64,000 nt of DNA from Luminiphilus sp. (lineage in GTDB: Bacteria; Pseudomonadota; Gammaproteobacteria; Pseudomonadales; Halieaceae), in NCBI GenBank assembly GCA_016779445.1, contig JADHNP010000002.1:22493-86492 (forward strand). The letters run 5' to 3'. The translations under genes and the position numbers were made by a program. Shown one piece after another: positions 61,871-64,000 of the stretch. The notes under the pieces are model-generated. The model saw only the letters and a list, made by a program, of their open reading frames with translations, did no database searches and was not told the DNA's origin. The stretch's first letter is position 1. Each line of letters opens with the position of its first letter.

Positions 61871-63448
61871 ATGCGCCTTTGCCGTCTGGGTCTAGCCCTT
61901 CCCATCCTCATTCTTTTCGGTTGCACAAGCGCGGTGAAAGCGCCCTTTACAATGCCTCAAGCTGAGTGGGCGCTACCTGCGGCTGCCGACGGCGTTCTCG
62001 CTCAGGTCGAAACAGACGTGGCAGCGCGAGCACAGCCAACAAGCAATCAGACTGGCAATTCAAACGAAGGCATTTCGGGTTTTAAGCTGCTCAATAGTGG
62101 TGAGGATGCTCTCAAATGGCGGCTAGCACTGATCGACTCCGCGACGCAAAGCATCGACACGCAGTACTACCTCTATCACAGCGATAGTACCGGCTTACTC
62201 TTCACGAGCCGATTGCTGGAGGCTGCTGATCGCGGGGTTAAAGTACGCATTATTATCGATGATATGGGCACTTTGGCGGTCAGCCCGTCGCAGGCAAAGC
62301 TTCGTGACAGCATGGGCGCATTAATGATCGCCCATCCCAACATCTCACTGCGCTTATTCAACAGCAGCGGCAATCGCAGCCTGCTCGGGCGTGGTTGGAA
62401 TTTTACCACTGATTTTGAGCAACTTAATCACCGCATGCACAACAAATCCCTCACGGCTGATAATCACGCAACCATAGTGGGCGGTCGTAATATCGGCGAC
62501 GAGTACATAGGGCTCAATACGCATTTTAATTTTCGCGATATCGACGTTCTGGGCTTTGGCCCCGTGGCGAGGCAGACATCATCTGTTTTCGACGCATTCT
62601 GGAATAGCGGCTGGGTCATTACTGCCGACCCTTCCACTCAAACAAAGGCAGAGGGCGTTTATACGACCCAACGCCTTGCACTGGAGCGGGAACTCAGTCA
62701 ATCAAAGGCTCTCGAGGGATTTTCACTGGTGGCGAGAAGCTGGGAGTCTGAATTCGATGCGCTGACGCCTTCACTCCACCTTGGCCCGAGCGAAGTCTTG
62801 ACGGATAGACCCGGTTCGAACGGCATCAGCAATGAAGTCTATGACTGGGTGACGCAAAATCTGCCGAAGGTACAAACAGAACTCTTGATCACTAACGCGT
62901 ACCTCATTCCGGAGACTCAGGGCGTCGCGGTTCTTGACGATCTAGTGGCGGCTGGTGCTGAAGTGACAATTCATACTAATTCGTTGTCATCACATGATGT
63001 CCCCGCGGTGAACAGCCATTACAAGGTTTGGCGAAAACCCATTCTGGAGTCTGGCGTATCCCTATTCGAGGCGAGGTACGACGCATCGATCAAAACATCG
63101 ATAGTCGATACCAAACCCATCAGTGCACGCTACATGGGACTGCACTCTAAATCGTTGGTAATGGATCGGCGCTTTGCCGTGATCGGCTCTGCCAACCTCG
63201 ATCCGCGCTCGGCCTTTTTGAATTCGGAGATGATTGCGATCATTGACAGCAAAAGCCTTGCCGAAGAACTGGCACAAGCTATTCTTCTCGACACGTCTGC
63301 CGCGAACAGCTGGGAAGTGAGCCTGAACGAGAAGAATAAAATCATTTGGAGCAACGACGTCGAATCTGTCAGTCGGCAGCCCGTCCGGAACGGCTGGCAA
63401 AGATTTCAGGATCTGTTCTTTATGCTTTTTCCCAAGCGCCTTTATTAA
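61871..63448 (+). CDS. Phospholipase D family lipoprotein (cardiolipin synthase C-like)
   Basis: Two HKD motifs HNKSLTAD and HSKSLVMD; lipobox LILFGC; ORF opens at 61826. Confidence 0.88.
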   Translation: MRLCRLGLALPILILFGCTSAVKAPFTMPQAEWALPAAADGVLAQVETDVAARAQPTSNQTGNSNEGISGFKLLNSGEDALKWRLALIDSATQSIDTQYYLYHSDSTGLLFTSRLLEAADRGVKVRIIIDDMGTLAVSPSQAKLRDSMGALMIAHPNISLRLFNSSGNRSLLGRGWNFTTDFEQLNHRMHNKSLTADNHATIVGGRNIGDEYIGLNTHFNFRDIDVLGFGPVARQTSSVFDAFWNSGWVITADPSTQTKAEGVYTTQRLALERELSQSKALEGFSLVARSWESEFDALTPSLHLGPSEVLTDRPGSNGISNEVYDWVTQNLPKVQTELLITNAYLIPETQGVAVLDDLVAAGAEVTIHTNSLSSHDVPAVNSHYKVWRKPILESGVSLFEARYDASIKTSIVDTKPISARYMGLHSKSLVMDRRFAVIGSANLDPRSAFLNSEMIAIIDSKSLAEELAQAILLDTSAANSWEVSLNEKNKIIWSNDVESVSRQPVRNGWQRFQDLFFMLFPKRLY

Positions 63449-63530
63449 CACAGCGTAGTACGGATCGCCAAAGCGCACCGCACGCGAGCGCTCGCAGAAC
63501 CTCTCGATCGACCTGGAGAAAAAAGCATTG

Positions 63531-63559
63531 TTGACTGTTTTTCACGGCGGCGTTACCTT
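63531..63559 (+). promoter_or_regulatory. Candidate sigma-70 promoter TTGACT-N17-TACCTT
   Basis: Good -35 and 17-bp spacing upstream of E1 alpha gene. Confidence 0.35.
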
Positions 63560-63677
63560 GCCATGGCGCTCGCGGACAGTCGTAAGGAGCCCGCACCTAC
63601 CTCTAAGTCCGTATTCGGCTCGCATGTCAGCCAGCTTGGAGTGAGCCACCAAAATAAAACGTCCAAGGAGACCGACC

Positions 63678-64000
63678 GTGTCTATCCCAAAGGAAACACT
63701 TCTGCATTCATATCGTTCCATGAAAACGATCCGCGAATTCGAAGAACGCGTCCATGCGGAAATCATGAATGGCCAAATTCCCGGCTTTACCCACTTATAT
63801 ACGGGTCAGGAAGCCAACGCGGTTGCCGTGTGTGCTCACCTCGATGAGAGCGATACGATTATTAGTACGCATCGTGGTCATGGTCATTGTATTGCCAAGG
63901 GCGCCGACGTCTCCGGCATGATGAAAGAGCTATTTGGATCCTCTGAAGGCCTTTGCAAGGGCAAAGGCGGTTCGATGCACGTGGCAGACATCGACAAAGG
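63678..64000 (+). CDS. Pyruvate/acetoin dehydrogenase E1 component alpha subunit (5' part, truncated by window edge)
   Basis: GTG start after AAGGAG; translation SIPKETLLHSYRSMKTIREFEERVHAEIMNGQIPGFTHLYTGQEANAVAVCAHLDESDTIISTHRGHGHCIAKGADVSGMMKELFG. Confidence 0.9.
   Translation, partial: MSIPKETLLHSYRSMKTIREFEERVHAEIMNGQIPGFTHLYTGQEANAVAVCAHLDESDTIISTHRGHGHCIAKGADVSGMMKELFGSSEGLCKGKGGSMHVADIDK

Overview
This is a chromosomal window from a gammaproteobacterium, probably of the marine OM60/NOR5 (Halieaceae-like) type, judged from gene content and order only. It is gene-dense and mostly housekeeping. I see no CRISPR array, transposase or prophage. Main blocks: (i) RND exporter, mpl, PPi-type phosphofructokinase, M15 peptidase, sfsA; (ii) dksA, gluQRS, cbrB-like sigma-54 activator, pcnB, folK, deoxynucleoside kinase, panB, panC; (iii) actP-like symporter with DUF4212 partner, acs, nhaC; (iv) the minus-strand block pnp, rpsO, truB, rbfA, infB, nusA, rimP, tRNA-fMet, then tRNA-Leu, secG, glmM, folP, ftsH, rlmE, followed by feoAB, greA, carB, carA; (v) an acyl-CoA/beta-oxidation cluster; (vi) Lrp/alanine dehydrogenase, PLP decarboxylase, lipoprotein, ZntB, GH1, phospholipase-D-like protein, and the start of a pyruvate/acetoin dehydrogenase E1 alpha gene cut by the window edge. 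The most interesting feature is the 350-bp gap between the CbrB-like activator and pcnB (10238-10587). It contains tandem 21-bp GTAACA repeats, a GG-N10-GC sigma-54 promoter, A-rich AANAANAA motifs and a hairpin plus T6 terminator. I read it as a short CrcZ-like, Hfq/Crc-titrating sRNA controlled by an orphan CbrB that has a degenerate receiver and no adjacent CbrA. The DksA homologue also carries a histone-H1-like (KKAPAKKxAVA)n N-terminal tail encoded by a 33-bp tandem repeat. All homology and synteny statements are from memory; no searches were run.
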